A stretch of DNA of 64,000 bases from Anaerolineaceae bacterium. GTDB taxonomy: Bacteria > Chloroflexota > Anaerolineae > Anaerolineales > Anaerolineaceae. The notes under the pieces are model-generated. The model was not told the DNA's origin. It ran no database searches and saw only the letters and a list, made by a program, of their open reading frames with translations. Every line of letters begins with the position of its first letter. Position 1 is the first letter of the stretch. Of the stretch, positions 27,515-37,149 are shown in pieces. Made by a program: the position numbers and the translations under genes. The stretch is from NCBI GenBank assembly GCA_030653365.1, contig JAURZL010000010.1, forward strand, positions 248,001 through 312,000, given 5' to 3'.

Positions 27515-28423
27515 TTAGTCAAAATATTTGACCCAACATTCGGTGTTAAATACCTTCCGAAATCCAATAGCCTGATAGAAAAGCTGGTCAGACCCCACAA
27601 AAGCCTCTTTCGCTCCCAGCTTACCACACCGACGGATTCCCTCCAACACGGCTGCTTTTCCCAACCCTAAACGACGGTAATCCGGATCTGTCGCTACCGG
27701 CTCCACATAAGCGTATTGATTGGTTTCTTCAAAGAACATACCACTGAATGCCACGAAATCGCCATTGGGTGCTTTTACTGCAATCTTCAAATCACGCCTG
27801 GCTTTCGGGGTGTCAAACATCTTCTGCCGGCTGTTCAATTCCTCTTCCCCTTCAGGTGGTTCACCGGAATGATTGAAGCCACGCCACATCACCCGATGTA
27901 CTTTGGACCAATCACATTCTTCAGCCAGGCTGGTCAAGTGAAATCCTTCTGGTAAGTGAATATCCGGAAAAGGATCTGCAATTTCAAAACGGAAAAGTGG
28001 TCGTGTTTCCTCTTCATCTTTTTGATAACCACGTTTTTGAACCAATTCAAGCATCAGCTGATTATCGTCATTCACATAAGCCTTTAAATAATTCCTGCCA
28101 TTTTTGATGGAAATACCGGACAAATGCATTTCCGCATAATCCAGCAACGATTCCTGTAAATAGTGATAATCAGGATGAAAGTCAAAGAAACCTTCCCCCA
28201 TTTGCCATTCATAATGTACAAAAGCCACAATTTCATTTCCAGCTTCCCAAATCCGCCATCGATTCATATTCTCAATATCCAGCATCGGATGAAAATTAGC
28301 GTATTCCCATTCTGTTTCTAACCAGTTTCCATCTGCGTTTCCGGATAAGAAGTTATGGATGAGAAATTCACTCACCTTTTTATAATCCAAGATGTGATTA
28401 TATTGACGATTGATAATGGTCAT
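27515..28423 (-). CDS. GNAT-family N-acetyltransferase
   Basis: The 302-residue protein has a C-terminal GNAT domain (about 165-302) with VEPVATDPDYRRLGLGKAAV, the acetyl-CoA pyrophosphate loop R-R-x-G-L-G-K. GAKEAFVGSDQLFYQAIGF is the final motif. The N-terminal part (about 1-155) resembles a second acetyltransferase-like fold. The substrate is unknown. GGAGG sits just before the ATG. It is 44 bp downstream of the SH3 gene and probably cotranscribed. Confidence 0.87.
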   Translation of the reverse strand: MTIINRQYNHILDYKKVSEFLIHNFLSGNADGNWLETEWEYANFHPMLDIENMNRWRIWEAGNEIVAFVHYEWQMGEGFFDFHPDYHYLQESLLDYAEMHLSGISIKNGRNYLKAYVNDDNQLMLELVQKRGYQKDEEETRPLFRFEIADPFPDIHLPEGFHLTSLAEECDWSKVHRVMWRGFNHSGEPPEGEEELNSRQKMFDTPKARRDLKIAVKAPNGDFVAFSGMFFEETNQYAYVEPVATDPDYRRLGLGKAAVLEGIRRCGKLGAKEAFVGSDQLFYQAIGFRKVFNTECWVKYFD

Positions 28424-28467
28424 ACTTCCTCCATAATAATCTTTGCCATTAATAATTCATTTATTGA

Positions 28468-28824
28468 TTACCTATCTGAACCAACTATCCGTTCAATGGT
28501 ATGCAAAGGAACCCAACCACTTTCTTTATTTTCATTTTCTACCCACCCCCAACCATTCAATTCATACAGAAGGGTCAAACTTTCACCAATCGTGGTATTC
28601 AACTCCCACGCTGAATAAGCATGCAACGCATTCGCAGTTTTGTCAAAACCATCTATTTGGAGATACTGGATAGGTGCCCAACCTTGATTTCCGTCGCTGG
28701 TAATTACCCAAATCCAGCCGGGGAATTCTTCATCCCTTTTTCCAACTTGAACTGGATCGCCAACCTGAAAACGAATCGGATTGGGATAATTGGATGTGTG
28801 GGCGGTATGAACAATCCATTGCAT
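28468..28824 (-). CDS. Cytosolic tandem SH3-like domain protein
   Basis: The 118-residue protein has two SH3-type modules. The first (about 15-60) reads FQVGDPVQVGKRD, PGWIWV and GWAPIQYLQ; the second (about 65-112) reads YSAWELNTTIGESLTLL, GWGWVENENKESGWVPLHTIE. The G-W-x-P end of each module is the SH3 hallmark. There is no signal peptide, so it likely acts in the cytosol as a binding protein, perhaps with the acetyltransferase encoded next. Confidence 0.82.
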   Translation of the reverse strand: MQWIVHTAHTSNYPNPIRFQVGDPVQVGKRDEEFPGWIWVITSDGNQGWAPIQYLQIDGFDKTANALHAYSAWELNTTIGESLTLLYELNGWGWVENENKESGWVPLHTIERIVGSDR

Positions 28825-29053
28825 AGATTTTTTCCTCTTAGATTGTCAGGATGATGTAATTGTAGATTGACAATAACTGAAAATCAAGTTTACTAAGACA
28901 ACCAGTTGAAATAATATATTTTCCATTTATACTATATTAAGGGTCATATATTTTACTTTTCCAGCAATTATTACTTACATTGTCGTTAATATCACATAAT
29001 TAAATATTGAATCTCACCCAAGATTCTCATGTTATTGTTTAATTGGAGGATAA

Positions 29054-29773
29054 ATGCAAATTGAAATTGTGGTTTTGGCACTTATATTGGGGTATCTGAT
29101 TGGATCCATATCAATTTCAAGAATTGTTACACGTTTTACAGCGCCAACTACAGATTTATCGAAAGTGAAAATGCATGATCAAGGTACAGATGAAGATTAC
29201 TACCTGACGAATGTTGGTGCAACAACCGCATCAATGGTGTTGGGACCAAAAATAGGTGGATTGATTGGCATCCTCGATATTCTAAAAGGAATTATTCCAA
29301 CTTTGTTTATAAAAATAATTTTTCCCGACCAACCTTATTATTTATTTACTGGTGGAGGCGTCGTCGGCGGACATATCTGGACAATCTATCATCGCTTTCG
29401 AGGAGGTGGAGGTTTATCGCCAGCATTAGGGGCATTCCTGGCCATTGACCCACTGGGAGCAATTGCAACAAATTTAATTGCCATGTTCCTTGGTTTTGTT
29501 GTTTTTCGAGAGTATTTAGTTGCCATGATGTTAGGCACCTGGTTAATGATTCCCTGGTTATGGGTTAGCAAAGGTCATTGGAAATTTGCCTTATTTGCTT
29601 TCCTCCTAAACTTGATGTTGGTACTGGCAACAATCCCCGATATTAAGCGCTACGCCAGAGCCAGAGCAACTGGAAAAGTAGATGTGGCTTCTGCCATGGA
29701 GACAATTCCAATGGGGAGAATGATGAATAAAATGATGAACCGCATGGGATTATCGAAAAAACAAAAGGAATAA
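29054..29773 (+). CDS. PlsY-like glycerol-3-phosphate acyltransferase homologue with altered motifs
   Basis: The 239-residue membrane protein follows the PlsY layout: LIGSISISRI (15-24), DILKG (75-79), GGHIWTIYHRFRGGGG (105-120) and hydrophobic helices throughout. PlsY transfers acyl from acyl-phosphate to glycerol-3-phosphate. Two family motifs are changed. The GSGN loop is replaced by YYLTN (49-53), though VGATTA follows, and GGKG is GGGG (117-120), losing the Lys. It may therefore use another acceptor or donor. TTGGAGG precedes the ATG. It is the first gene of a four-gene operon with a PEP-utilizing enzyme and an ABC exporter. Confidence 0.8.
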   Translation: MQIEIVVLALILGYLIGSISISRIVTRFTAPTTDLSKVKMHDQGTDEDYYLTNVGATTASMVLGPKIGGLIGILDILKGIIPTLFIKIIFPDQPYYLFTGGGVVGGHIWTIYHRFRGGGGLSPALGAFLAIDPLGAIATNLIAMFLGFVVFREYLVAMMLGTWLMIPWLWVSKGHWKFALFAFLLNLMLVLATIPDIKRYARARATGKVDVASAMETIPMGRMMNKMMNRMGLSKKQKE

Positions 29774-29798
29774 TTACACATTACAAATAGAGGGATTT

Positions 29799-32129
29799 AT
29801 GAGTGTTCCTGTTTTGATCCATTTACAAGATAGAAATTTGCCGTCCTCGATTGGAAATAAAGCAAATAACCTGCGAACATTATCAAAAATTGGTATGAAA
29901 ATTCCATTAACCTATGTGATTCCCTGGGAGGTTTTCGATCGATACCAGGCAAAAGATGATTCAGTAATTCAAGAATTAAAAACCAAAATCACTGATGAAC
30001 TAGTCCCCTCCAAACTCTATGCAATTCGGTCATCTGCAAATGTTGAAGACAGCTTACAGTATTCTTTTGCAGGTCAATTTAAAACAATGTTGAATATCAA
30101 AGGCGTGGAGGAAATTTTATCTGCTATTCTATCCATCTGGGACACAACCAACTCTTCTTCTGTTATTCAATATCTGGAAAAATTGCCAAATAACCCTCAG
30201 AAATTGCAAATGGCGGTAATCGTACAGGAGATGGTAACACCTGAATATTCAGGTGTGGCATTCAGTCGAAATCCCATCACAGGCACAGATGAGATCGTCA
30301 TTGAGGCAGTGGAAGGCATTGGAGAGAAGCTGGTCCAATCTGGTGTGACGCCATATCGTTGGATACATAAATGGGGAAAATGGATTGTCAAACCTGATGA
30401 GAATATTATTCCGGAGTCAGTTGTCACTCAGGTCATTATTGGTACCAAAAAAATAGTCAATGCATATAAAAACCCCATTGATTTAGAATGGGTTTATGAT
30501 GGAAATTCCATCACCTGGGTCCAGGCAAGGGAAATAACCTCGCTCTCAAACATTTCAATTTACTCAAATCGCATTTCAAAAGAAGTGATGCCAGGTCAAA
30601 TCAAACCATTAATATGGTCCATCAATCTGCCATTAATCATACCCACCTGGATTGATTTGCTGAATGAATTAGTTGGAGAAACGCACCTGAAAGTTGAAGA
30701 TATGGCGAAGCAGTTTTATTACCGTTCCTATTTTAATATGGGCGCGATGGGTAAATTATTCTCTAAGGCAGGTTTTCCTTCTGAAGGATTGGAAATGATG
30801 ATGGGTGTTGTTCCGAAGGAAGCAGGCCGACCAGTATTTAAATTTAACCCTGGAATGTTGCGATTAGCACCAAAATTAATCTGGTTTTTTTACAATAAAT
30901 GGACATTTGCTCGAAGATACAAAAGGGATATGCCTGAATTAATAGCAAGCTTTAGCAGGTATGATCTAGCAGATGTATCAGATTTAAGTTTGGATCAATT
31001 AATAATAGAAATTAAGGAATTGTTCAACCGATTACAGAAAGTTGTCTTTTTCAACGTGCATATCCCATTATTACTTTCAATGTACAACAATCTTCTTTCA
31101 TTTAACTTAAAAAAGATGGGTGTACTCCCAGAAGAATTCGATTTCACCAATGGAATTGCAGGAATAGAAAATAATAACCCTAATTTTCTCCTTAGAAAGC
31201 TTAATCAACAATATAAACAATTAGATCCTGAAACCAGACAAGCAATCATCTCTTCAAATTTTGAACAATTTATTGAGATGCCAATCATTTCTGAGTTTAA
31301 ACAGGGGGTGTTAGACTTCAAGCAAAAATTTGGCCATCTGAGTGATAATACCAATAATTTCACGGCGATTCCCTGGCGGGAAAAACCTGAGTTTATTCTT
31401 CTGATGATTTGTGATTATCCGGAAGAAGATGAAAAAATAAAGAAATCTTTACAATTTTCTGACCTTAAAAAGAAACCCCTTTTACTTAACGTATTTTACA
31501 AACGAACCCGGGTTTTTTATCAATATCGTGATGAGGTGGGTGATTTGTATGCATATGGATATGGATTATTCCGCCCCTATTTTTTGGCTATCAGTAAAAT
31601 TTTTGTAGATCTGAAAATTCTGGATGAAATTGATGATATCTTCTACCTGGATTGGCAAGAAATTCAAAATATCGCTGATAACTTTGGCCAATCAAAAGAG
31701 AATAAAAAAATCATCCAGGATCGAAAAATTGCAATGGAAGAATCCAGAGAAATAGAATTGCCAATGACAATTTTTGGAGACCAACCTCCTCCAATTATTT
31801 CACAGCATTCATCCATTTTAAAAGGAGTACCTACATCACCTGGATATTACTCTGGCCCGGTTAGGAAAGTGCTGGGAATTGATGATTTTCCAAAAGTAAA
31901 ACAAGGAGATGTACTTGTTGTTCCATTTTCCGACATCGGATGGTCACCATTATTTGCTAAAGCAGGTGCAGTCGTATCAGAATCCGGTGGGATTCTCTCT
32001 CATAGCTCAATCATAGCAAGAGAATATAAAATCCCTGCTGTTGTTTCCGTTCCTGATGCCATGAAAATGAAAGATAATCAAATGATTGTAGTTGATGGGT
32101 ACAAAGGTGAAATCATCATTCATGAGTAA
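29799..32129 (+). CDS. PEP/pyruvate-utilizing enzyme with ATP-grasp and phosphohistidine domains
   Basis: The 776-residue protein has an N-terminal PPDK/PEP-synthase ATP-grasp domain (about 1-250) with RSSANVEDSLQYSFAGQF, IVQEMVTPEYSGVAFSRNP and LEWVYDG. A long central region (about 260-680) has no motif I know. The C-terminal swivelling domain carries GGILSHSSIIARE with His735 as the phosphorylatable residue. The PEP-binding barrel of true PEP synthase is missing. The order ATP-grasp, middle, His resembles rifampicin phosphotransferase, so it may phosphorylate a small molecule or lipid. It is 25 bp after the PlsY-like gene and 20 bp before the ABC ATPase. Confidence 0.82.
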   Translation: MSVPVLIHLQDRNLPSSIGNKANNLRTLSKIGMKIPLTYVIPWEVFDRYQAKDDSVIQELKTKITDELVPSKLYAIRSSANVEDSLQYSFAGQFKTMLNIKGVEEILSAILSIWDTTNSSSVIQYLEKLPNNPQKLQMAVIVQEMVTPEYSGVAFSRNPITGTDEIVIEAVEGIGEKLVQSGVTPYRWIHKWGKWIVKPDENIIPESVVTQVIIGTKKIVNAYKNPIDLEWVYDGNSITWVQAREITSLSNISIYSNRISKEVMPGQIKPLIWSINLPLIIPTWIDLLNELVGETHLKVEDMAKQFYYRSYFNMGAMGKLFSKAGFPSEGLEMMMGVVPKEAGRPVFKFNPGMLRLAPKLIWFFYNKWTFARRYKRDMPELIASFSRYDLADVSDLSLDQLIIEIKELFNRLQKVVFFNVHIPLLLSMYNNLLSFNLKKMGVLPEEFDFTNGIAGIENNNPNFLLRKLNQQYKQLDPETRQAIISSNFEQFIEMPIISEFKQGVLDFKQKFGHLSDNTNNFTAIPWREKPEFILLMICDYPEEDEKIKKSLQFSDLKKKPLLLNVFYKRTRVFYQYRDEVGDLYAYGYGLFRPYFLAISKIFVDLKILDEIDDIFYLDWQEIQNIADNFGQSKENKKIIQDRKIAMEESREIELPMTIFGDQPPPIISQHSSILKGVPTSPGYYSGPVRKVLGIDDFPKVKQGDVLVVPFSDIGWSPLFAKAGAVVSESGGILSHSSIIAREYKIPAVVSVPDAMKMKDNQMIVVDGYKGEIIIHE

Positions 32130-32149
32130 ATCATTCTCTGGAGGAAAAC

Positions 32150-32899
32150 ATGAGTGTCCTGGAAGCAAAACAGCTTTATAAAAAGTACGTTCTTGGTGAA
32201 CTGACAGTAAATGCGCTGGATGGTGTTGATTTTCAATTGGAAAAGGGAGAGTTTGTTGCGATTATGGGACCTTCCGGTAGTGGAAAATCAACCCTTCTTC
32301 ATTTAATTGGTGGATTGGATAATCCAACCGAAGGTTCTGTCCTATTAGTTAATCAACCATTATCCGGCATCAACGACAACGCAGCCACTCTGGCTCGCCG
32401 GCATAATATTGGCTTTATTTTCCAATTTTTTAACCTTGTTCCCACGTTGAATGCAGAAGAGAATATATTATTACCCATTATCATTGATGGAAAAGATCCC
32501 AATGATTATAAAGCCAGACTGGATGGTTTGCTGGAGCTGGTAGGTTTATCCAACCGAAGGCACCACCGCCCTGATCAATTATCAGGTGGCGAACAGCAAC
32601 GTGTTGCCATCGCTCGGGCACTGATCACCAAGCCATCAGTTGTTTTAGCAGATGAACCAACTGGAAATCTCGATTCTAAATCAGGAAAAATCATCATGGA
32701 ACTATTGCGCCATTCCTGTGATAAATTAAGGCAGTCAATCGTGGAAGTCACTCATGATCCCCGGGCTGCTTCGTATGCGGATCGAGTTGTCTTTTTAAGG
32801 GACGGAAAAATAGTTGAAGAAATCATTCTTGAAAAAAAACTACCTTTTACTCACAGGTTACGAAAAATCAATACGATTTTGGAAAGATTAGAACAATAG
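32150..32899 (+). CDS. ABC exporter ATPase, MacB/LolD type
   Basis: The 249-residue ATPase has Walker [10 protein letters not shown] (40-48), Q-loop [12 protein letters not shown], signature LSGGEQQR (144-151), Walker [13 protein letters not shown] and the H-loop EVTHDPRAA. The [14 protein letters not shown] sequence and TGNLDSKSG place it in the MacB/LolD/FtsE group, which works with FtsX-fold permeases. It is 10 bp upstream of such a permease. It powers export or extraction of a substrate from the membrane. Confidence 0.93.
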   Translation: MSVLEAKQLYKKYVLGELTVNALDGVDFQLEKGEFVAIMGPSGSGKSTLLHLIGGLDNPTEGSVLLVNQPLSGINDNAATLARRHNIGFIFQFFNLVPTLNAEENILLPIIIDGKDPNDYKARLDGLLELVGLSNRRHHRPDQLSGGEQQRVAIARALITKPSVVLADEPTGNLDSKSGKIIMELLRHSCDKLRQSIVEVTHDPRAASYADRVVFLRDGKIVEEIILEKKLPFTHRLRKINTILERLEQ

Positions 32900-32909
32900 G
32901 TTCAAAAAA

Positions 32910-35486
32910 ATGCTGCTTACCCGCTATATAACATTGAAGTCCATGCTTTCACGGCCATTAAGGGTTATTTTTAGCATGCTTGGAATCGTTTTTGGTGTGG
33001 CAGGGCTTTTAGCCATTTCTATTACCAATGAAGCAGCCCTTGCTTCCATCACACGCTTATTTGAAAACACATCCGGGAAGGTAAATCTTTCCGTCATTCC
33101 ATCCAGTAATCAGAAAGGGTTTCCAGAACAGGCAGCACGCACGATTGCCAATATTCCTGGCGTTCAATCAGCCTTGCCTGTTTTAAGAGCACAAACATTA
33201 TTGGCGGATGAAATACCTCCAGACCAACTCGGTATCAATTTCTTTGGAACATCGGCTGGAGGATTATTACTGCATGGTATTGACCCAGAGTTAGAATTAA
33301 TAGCCCGAGATTACGTTATTAAGCAAGGAACATTTCTATCCACTGAATCAAAAGCTTTTGAAATCGTTTTGGTAGAAACGTATGCAAATGATAAAGAATT
33401 GGAAGTTGGGTCATGGATTGATTTACTGACGCCCAACGGCATTGAAAAATTAAAATTAGTTGGGATCATTGCCAGAGACGGCCCCGGATTATCAAATAAC
33501 GGTAACTTTGGTGTTATCCCTTTGGAAACAGCTCAACTAATTTTCAATCGTTCCGGAGAGTTGGATCAGGTGGACATTATCACTGTAAATGCCGAGAAAC
33601 AATCACTGGAAAATTTACAAACAACGATCCAGTCTCGAATTGGTTCAACACTCTCTGTCATATTTCCAGCCAGTCAGGGGCAAAGACAAACGTCCATGCT
33701 GACAAATTATCAGATTGGTCTGAATATGATGAGTGGTATTGCTTTATTTGTTGGTGCCTTCCTCATTTACAATGCCTTTGCCATGACTGTTCTAGAAAGA
33801 ACTCGTGAATTCGGAATGCTACGTACCGTTGGAATGACCAGAAGACAAATTGTCAATCAAATGTTGATCGAAGCTCTTTTTCTGGGTTTGGTAGGTTCAA
33901 CAGTAGGAATAGGCTTCGGAATATTATTGTCGAGAGGTTTAGCACAATTGATGTCAACATTGATTGGTACTGACCTGGTCAATTTTTCCATTCCACCGGT
34001 TGCAATTATTATGAGTTTTAGTCTGGGACTATTTGTAACCATCGCAGCAGCATCCATCCCAGCTTTCCAGGCAGGACGGATATCCCCAATGGCTGCATTA
34101 AGAATTCATGGAAAGTCCCAAGAAAGTTGGATTATTCGGAAAGGCTGGATTCCTGGAAGTATACTTTTATTAACTGCTACAGCATTATTAATCTGGAATC
34201 CCTTTTCATCAGACCCTAAATTTACCCTCGGTAGCTTAACCGTTTTTGCTTTATTTTCCGGGGCAACTCTCGTTATTCCCGCCACCATCAGGTTTTGGGA
34301 ACAATCTACTCGTTTTTTGATGAAATTTGTATTTGGATCAAGTGGTGTTCTAGGTAGCCGAAACATCCAAAGGGTGCGTCAAAGAACTACCTTAACCGTA
34401 GCGGCTTTGATGGTTGGTGTTGCCATGGTTCTGGTTGTCGAAAGTATGACTGGATCATTTTCTGCCGATTTGATCAAGTGGATTCAGGCATATATCGGTG
34501 GCGATTTGTATATCAGCTCTTCAATCCCACTCAGAGGTGACATTGCCAGAAGAATTGAATCAGTAAATGGTGTTGAAGCTGTCGCTCCTATTCGCTACTT
34601 ACCCGTGGATTGGCGACTCTCAGACGGAAAGATCGAATCCATTAATATTATGGCTATTGACCCGGTTACTTATTCAAAAGTAACAAATTTTATTTTCAGT
34701 AATTCCGAAGTAGAGGAACAAATAGCAATACAGTCCCTGATTAGTGGTGATTCGGTATTTATATCAAGCGTCCTTTCCGAAAAACATGGTGTCGATGTTG
34801 GCGATACAGTTGAATTAAGGACCAGACAGGGTTTTCGTTCCTTTCTCATTTCGGCGGTTGTGGTGGATTTTTACAATCAGGGGCTGGTTGCCAATATGTC
34901 CTGGAACGATATGCGCAAATATTTCCGAGTTAATGATGCCAGCACTTTTCTGGTCTCTTTCGACGCTTCAGCAGACTCAGGAGAAGTACAGTCAAGAATA
35001 GATGATTTATACGGCAATAGATACCGCTTAATTATGGAATCAAATGATGCTATTCGAGAGCGTATCTTCACTTTGATTGATCAGGCCTTCATGATGTTTG
35101 ATCTTTTGGCCATGATTTCCGTTATTGTCGCCTCGTTAGGGGTTGTGAATACATTAACCATAAATGTAATTGAACGGACCAGGGAAATAGGTATGTTGAG
35201 GGCGATCGGAATGTTGAAATCTCAAATCATTCGGATGATTCTTGCCGAAGCTGCGTTGATGGGATTGGTTGGTGGGCTCTTAGGCTTAGGGTTTGGGATC
35301 TTGCTGTCCCGAATTTTCCTTTTTGGAATGACATCCATGTCGGGTTATCGTTTGGACTTTGTCGTGCCTATGAGAGGAATCATCACAGGAATATTCATTG
35401 CTGTCATCATTTCACAACTGGCAGCTTTTTTCCCAGCTCGGAGGGCTGCGTCACTGAATACTTTGGAAGCAATCCATTACGAATAA
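32910..35486 (+). CDS. FtsX-fold ABC permease, fused two-unit type
   Basis: The 858-residue permease has two FtsX/MacB units. Each unit has one helix, an extracytoplasmic MacB-PCD-like domain and three helices. The cores are TVLERTREFGMLRTVGMTRRQI (written here in part as ERTREFGMLRTVG) in the middle and ERTREIGMLRAIGM near 765-780. The fused form resembles LolE/YbbP-type permeases and does not need a second subunit. It works with the ATPase encoded 10 bp upstream. The substrate may be a lipid, glycolipid or lipoprotein, suggested only by the acyltransferase-like operon partner. Confidence 0.9.
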   Translation: MLLTRYITLKSMLSRPLRVIFSMLGIVFGVAGLLAISITNEAALASITRLFENTSGKVNLSVIPSSNQKGFPEQAARTIANIPGVQSALPVLRAQTLLADEIPPDQLGINFFGTSAGGLLLHGIDPELELIARDYVIKQGTFLSTESKAFEIVLVETYANDKELEVGSWIDLLTPNGIEKLKLVGIIARDGPGLSNNGNFGVIPLETAQLIFNRSGELDQVDIITVNAEKQSLENLQTTIQSRIGSTLSVIFPASQGQRQTSMLTNYQIGLNMMSGIALFVGAFLIYNAFAMTVLERTREFGMLRTVGMTRRQIVNQMLIEALFLGLVGSTVGIGFGILLSRGLAQLMSTLIGTDLVNFSIPPVAIIMSFSLGLFVTIAAASIPAFQAGRISPMAALRIHGKSQESWIIRKGWIPGSILLLTATALLIWNPFSSDPKFTLGSLTVFALFSGATLVIPATIRFWEQSTRFLMKFVFGSSGVLGSRNIQRVRQRTTLTVAALMVGVAMVLVVESMTGSFSADLIKWIQAYIGGDLYISSSIPLRGDIARRIESVNGVEAVAPIRYLPVDWRLSDGKIESINIMAIDPVTYSKVTNFIFSNSEVEEQIAIQSLISGDSVFISSVLSEKHGVDVGDTVELRTRQGFRSFLISAVVVDFYNQGLVANMSWNDMRKYFRVNDASTFLVSFDASADSGEVQSRIDDLYGNRYRLIMESNDAIRERIFTLIDQAFMMFDLLAMISVIVASLGVVNTLTINVIERTREIGMLRAIGMLKSQIIRMILAEAALMGLVGGLLGLGFGILLSRIFLFGMTSMSGYRLDFVVPMRGIITGIFIAVIISQLAAFFPARRAASLNTLEAIHYE

Positions 35487-35500
35487 AATTTCAGGTCTGG

Positions 35501-36448
35501 TTAATCACCTTTAAACTCAACAAAGGCTGTCATTCCCCAGCGCAGGTTGGATGGCATTTCATCCAAATTGATAAACACAGAAAAATTTATTGCAGAACCT
35601 GGTGAAGCCTTATAAGCGATTTTTTCAACAATTCCAATAAAAGTTTTATCCGGTAACGCATCAAAGGATATGGTTGCAACATCACCCACACTCAAACGCA
35701 CTGCATCCACCTCACTTAAATCAGTTGTTTCAATATACATCTCTGCCATATCAGCAACAAGAAAAACTGGTTGGGAAGGAGTCACAAATTCATCATTTTT
35801 TAAATATACTTCAATTACCGTACCATCAAATGGCATTCTAATTTCGGAATTTGTTTTAGCAAATAATGCTTGTTTGAGGGCAAGATTTGCTGCATCTAAT
35901 TCTAATTGTGCATTCTTTAATTGGATCTCTGTCGCACCTGCTTCGATCGTTTCCAAACTTACCTTTGCGCTGTTTATTAGAGCCTGTGCAGCATCTAATT
36001 CTATTTGCCTGGCACCCGCTCTATCCAACCGGTCAAAATTAACCTCAGCATTAGCTAAAGCCACCTTGGCAGCAGCAATTGATTCCTTGGTCGGCAATTT
36101 CTTCAATTGATCCAATGCTAATTGTGCTCGCTTCTGATTGATTAGTGCCTGATCAACAGCAAATTGCAGATCTTCCTGATCAATTTTCGCCAGGAGCTTT
36201 CCTTCTTCCACAAAATCGCCAGTCTGATAATAAATATCTACTTCATTCCCCCCCATCGTAAAACTTAGTGTCGCCTGTTTACTAGGAACCAATTTTGCTG
36301 ATGCACTTATCACCTGATCAATACGCACGAATTCAGGTATTTCAGTCGGGGATGTATTTTGTACCATCGCTCTACAACCGCTCATGATTAAACTCAATAT
36401 AAAAGTTAATAAAAATACAAGAACTTTCAATGTAAAGATCTTTATCAT
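35501..36448 (-). CDS. HlyD/MacA-like membrane-fusion lipoprotein
   Basis: From the ATG at 36448 (GAGG upstream) the protein has about 315 residues with a lipobox LIMSGC near residue 25. A biotinyl-lipoyl-like segment is split around a coiled coil (about 85-190, Ala/Gln/Leu-rich), then MPFDGTVIEVYLKNDEFV and a beta barrel follow. This is the adaptor of MacAB/HlyD exporters. It is convergent with the ABC permease, only 14 bp apart, so the pair probably work together although they are transcribed separately. In a single-membrane cell it would extend the permease outside. Confidence 0.88.
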   Translation of the reverse strand: MIKIFTLKVLVFLLTFILSLIMSGCRAMVQNTSPTEIPEFVRIDQVISASAKLVPSKQATLSFTMGGNEVDIYYQTGDFVEEGKLLAKIDQEDLQFAVDQALINQKRAQLALDQLKKLPTKESIAAAKVALANAEVNFDRLDRAGARQIELDAAQALINSAKVSLETIEAGATEIQLKNAQLELDAANLALKQALFAKTNSEIRMPFDGTVIEVYLKNDEFVTPSQPVFLVADMAEMYIETTDLSEVDAVRLSVGDVATISFDALPDKTFIGIVEKIAYKASPGSAINFSVFINLDEMPSNLRWGMTAFVEFKGD

Positions 36449-36667
36449 TATCGACCTCATTATTTATTTAAACAATCGCTGAAAGAATAAATTAATTATT
36501 GCATAAGCTCAGAAATCAAGCAAGATGAACTGCTATGTGGAAATTTGTTTCCATTTCAAGCAATAAAAATTCAAAAACTATTCGTCATAATCGAGGAGAA
36601 ATTAAAATCAAATCGGAAAGAATATACAAACTTTATACAATTAGACATTATGTTGATTAGCTCATTT

Positions 36668-36673
36668 TATAAT
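36668..36673 (+). promoter_or_regulatory. Candidate -10 box of the PPOX-like gene
   Basis: TATAAT followed by AAAATTTAAAA lies 20 bp before the start codon, implying a very short leader. No good -35 is visible at the normal spacing. Confidence 0.35.
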
Positions 36674-36693
36674 AAAATTTAAAACGAGGTATC

Positions 36694-37077
36694 ATGAGCT
36701 CAGAAAAACTGGAAACTTTCAAAAAACATCAATATATCAACGTGGAAACCTTCCGTAAAAACGGAGTCGGAGTCAAAACCCCCGTCTGGTTTGCCCAGGA
36801 TGGAGATACACTGGTCGTGCGTACAGAATCTTCCTCCGGCAAGATGAAACGCATCCGCAACAATCAGTATGTTCGCATTGCTCCCTGTGATGCAAGAGGT
36901 AGACTCCAGGGCGATTGGGTCGAAGCCCGGGCAGAAATACTCCCTGATAACACTGAGAATGAAAAGGTTAACCGTTTGGTAACACAAAAATATGGATTAA
37001 CAAAACGTTTATTTGATGTAATGGGGAAAGTACGTAAAAGCTCCTATGGGTCTTTCCGTGTTAAATTTATTGAGTAG
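36694..37077 (+). CDS. PPOX-class (F420/FMN-dependent) split-barrel oxidoreductase
   Basis: The 127-residue protein fits the small split-barrel flavin/F420 binding family. VGVKTPVWFAQDGDTLVVRTESSSGKMKR is the typical core (quoted in part: VKTPVWFAQDGD, RTESSSGKMKRIR), followed by VRIAPCDARG and a WVEARAEIL strand. Members reduce biliverdin, aflatoxin-like enones or quinones using F420H2 or FMN. The cofactor cannot be decided by eye. GAGG precedes the ATG, and it is monocistronic. Confidence 0.85.
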   Translation: MSSEKLETFKKHQYINVETFRKNGVGVKTPVWFAQDGDTLVVRTESSSGKMKRIRNNQYVRIAPCDARGRLQGDWVEARAEILPDNTENEKVNRLVTQKYGLTKRLFDVMGKVRKSSYGSFRVKFIE

Positions 37078-37149
37078 GTATAAGTTTTTCATTTTTTAAG
37101 GTAGAAAAAAACTTCAATGTTTTCATCTGACCATTATTCATCTGAATAA

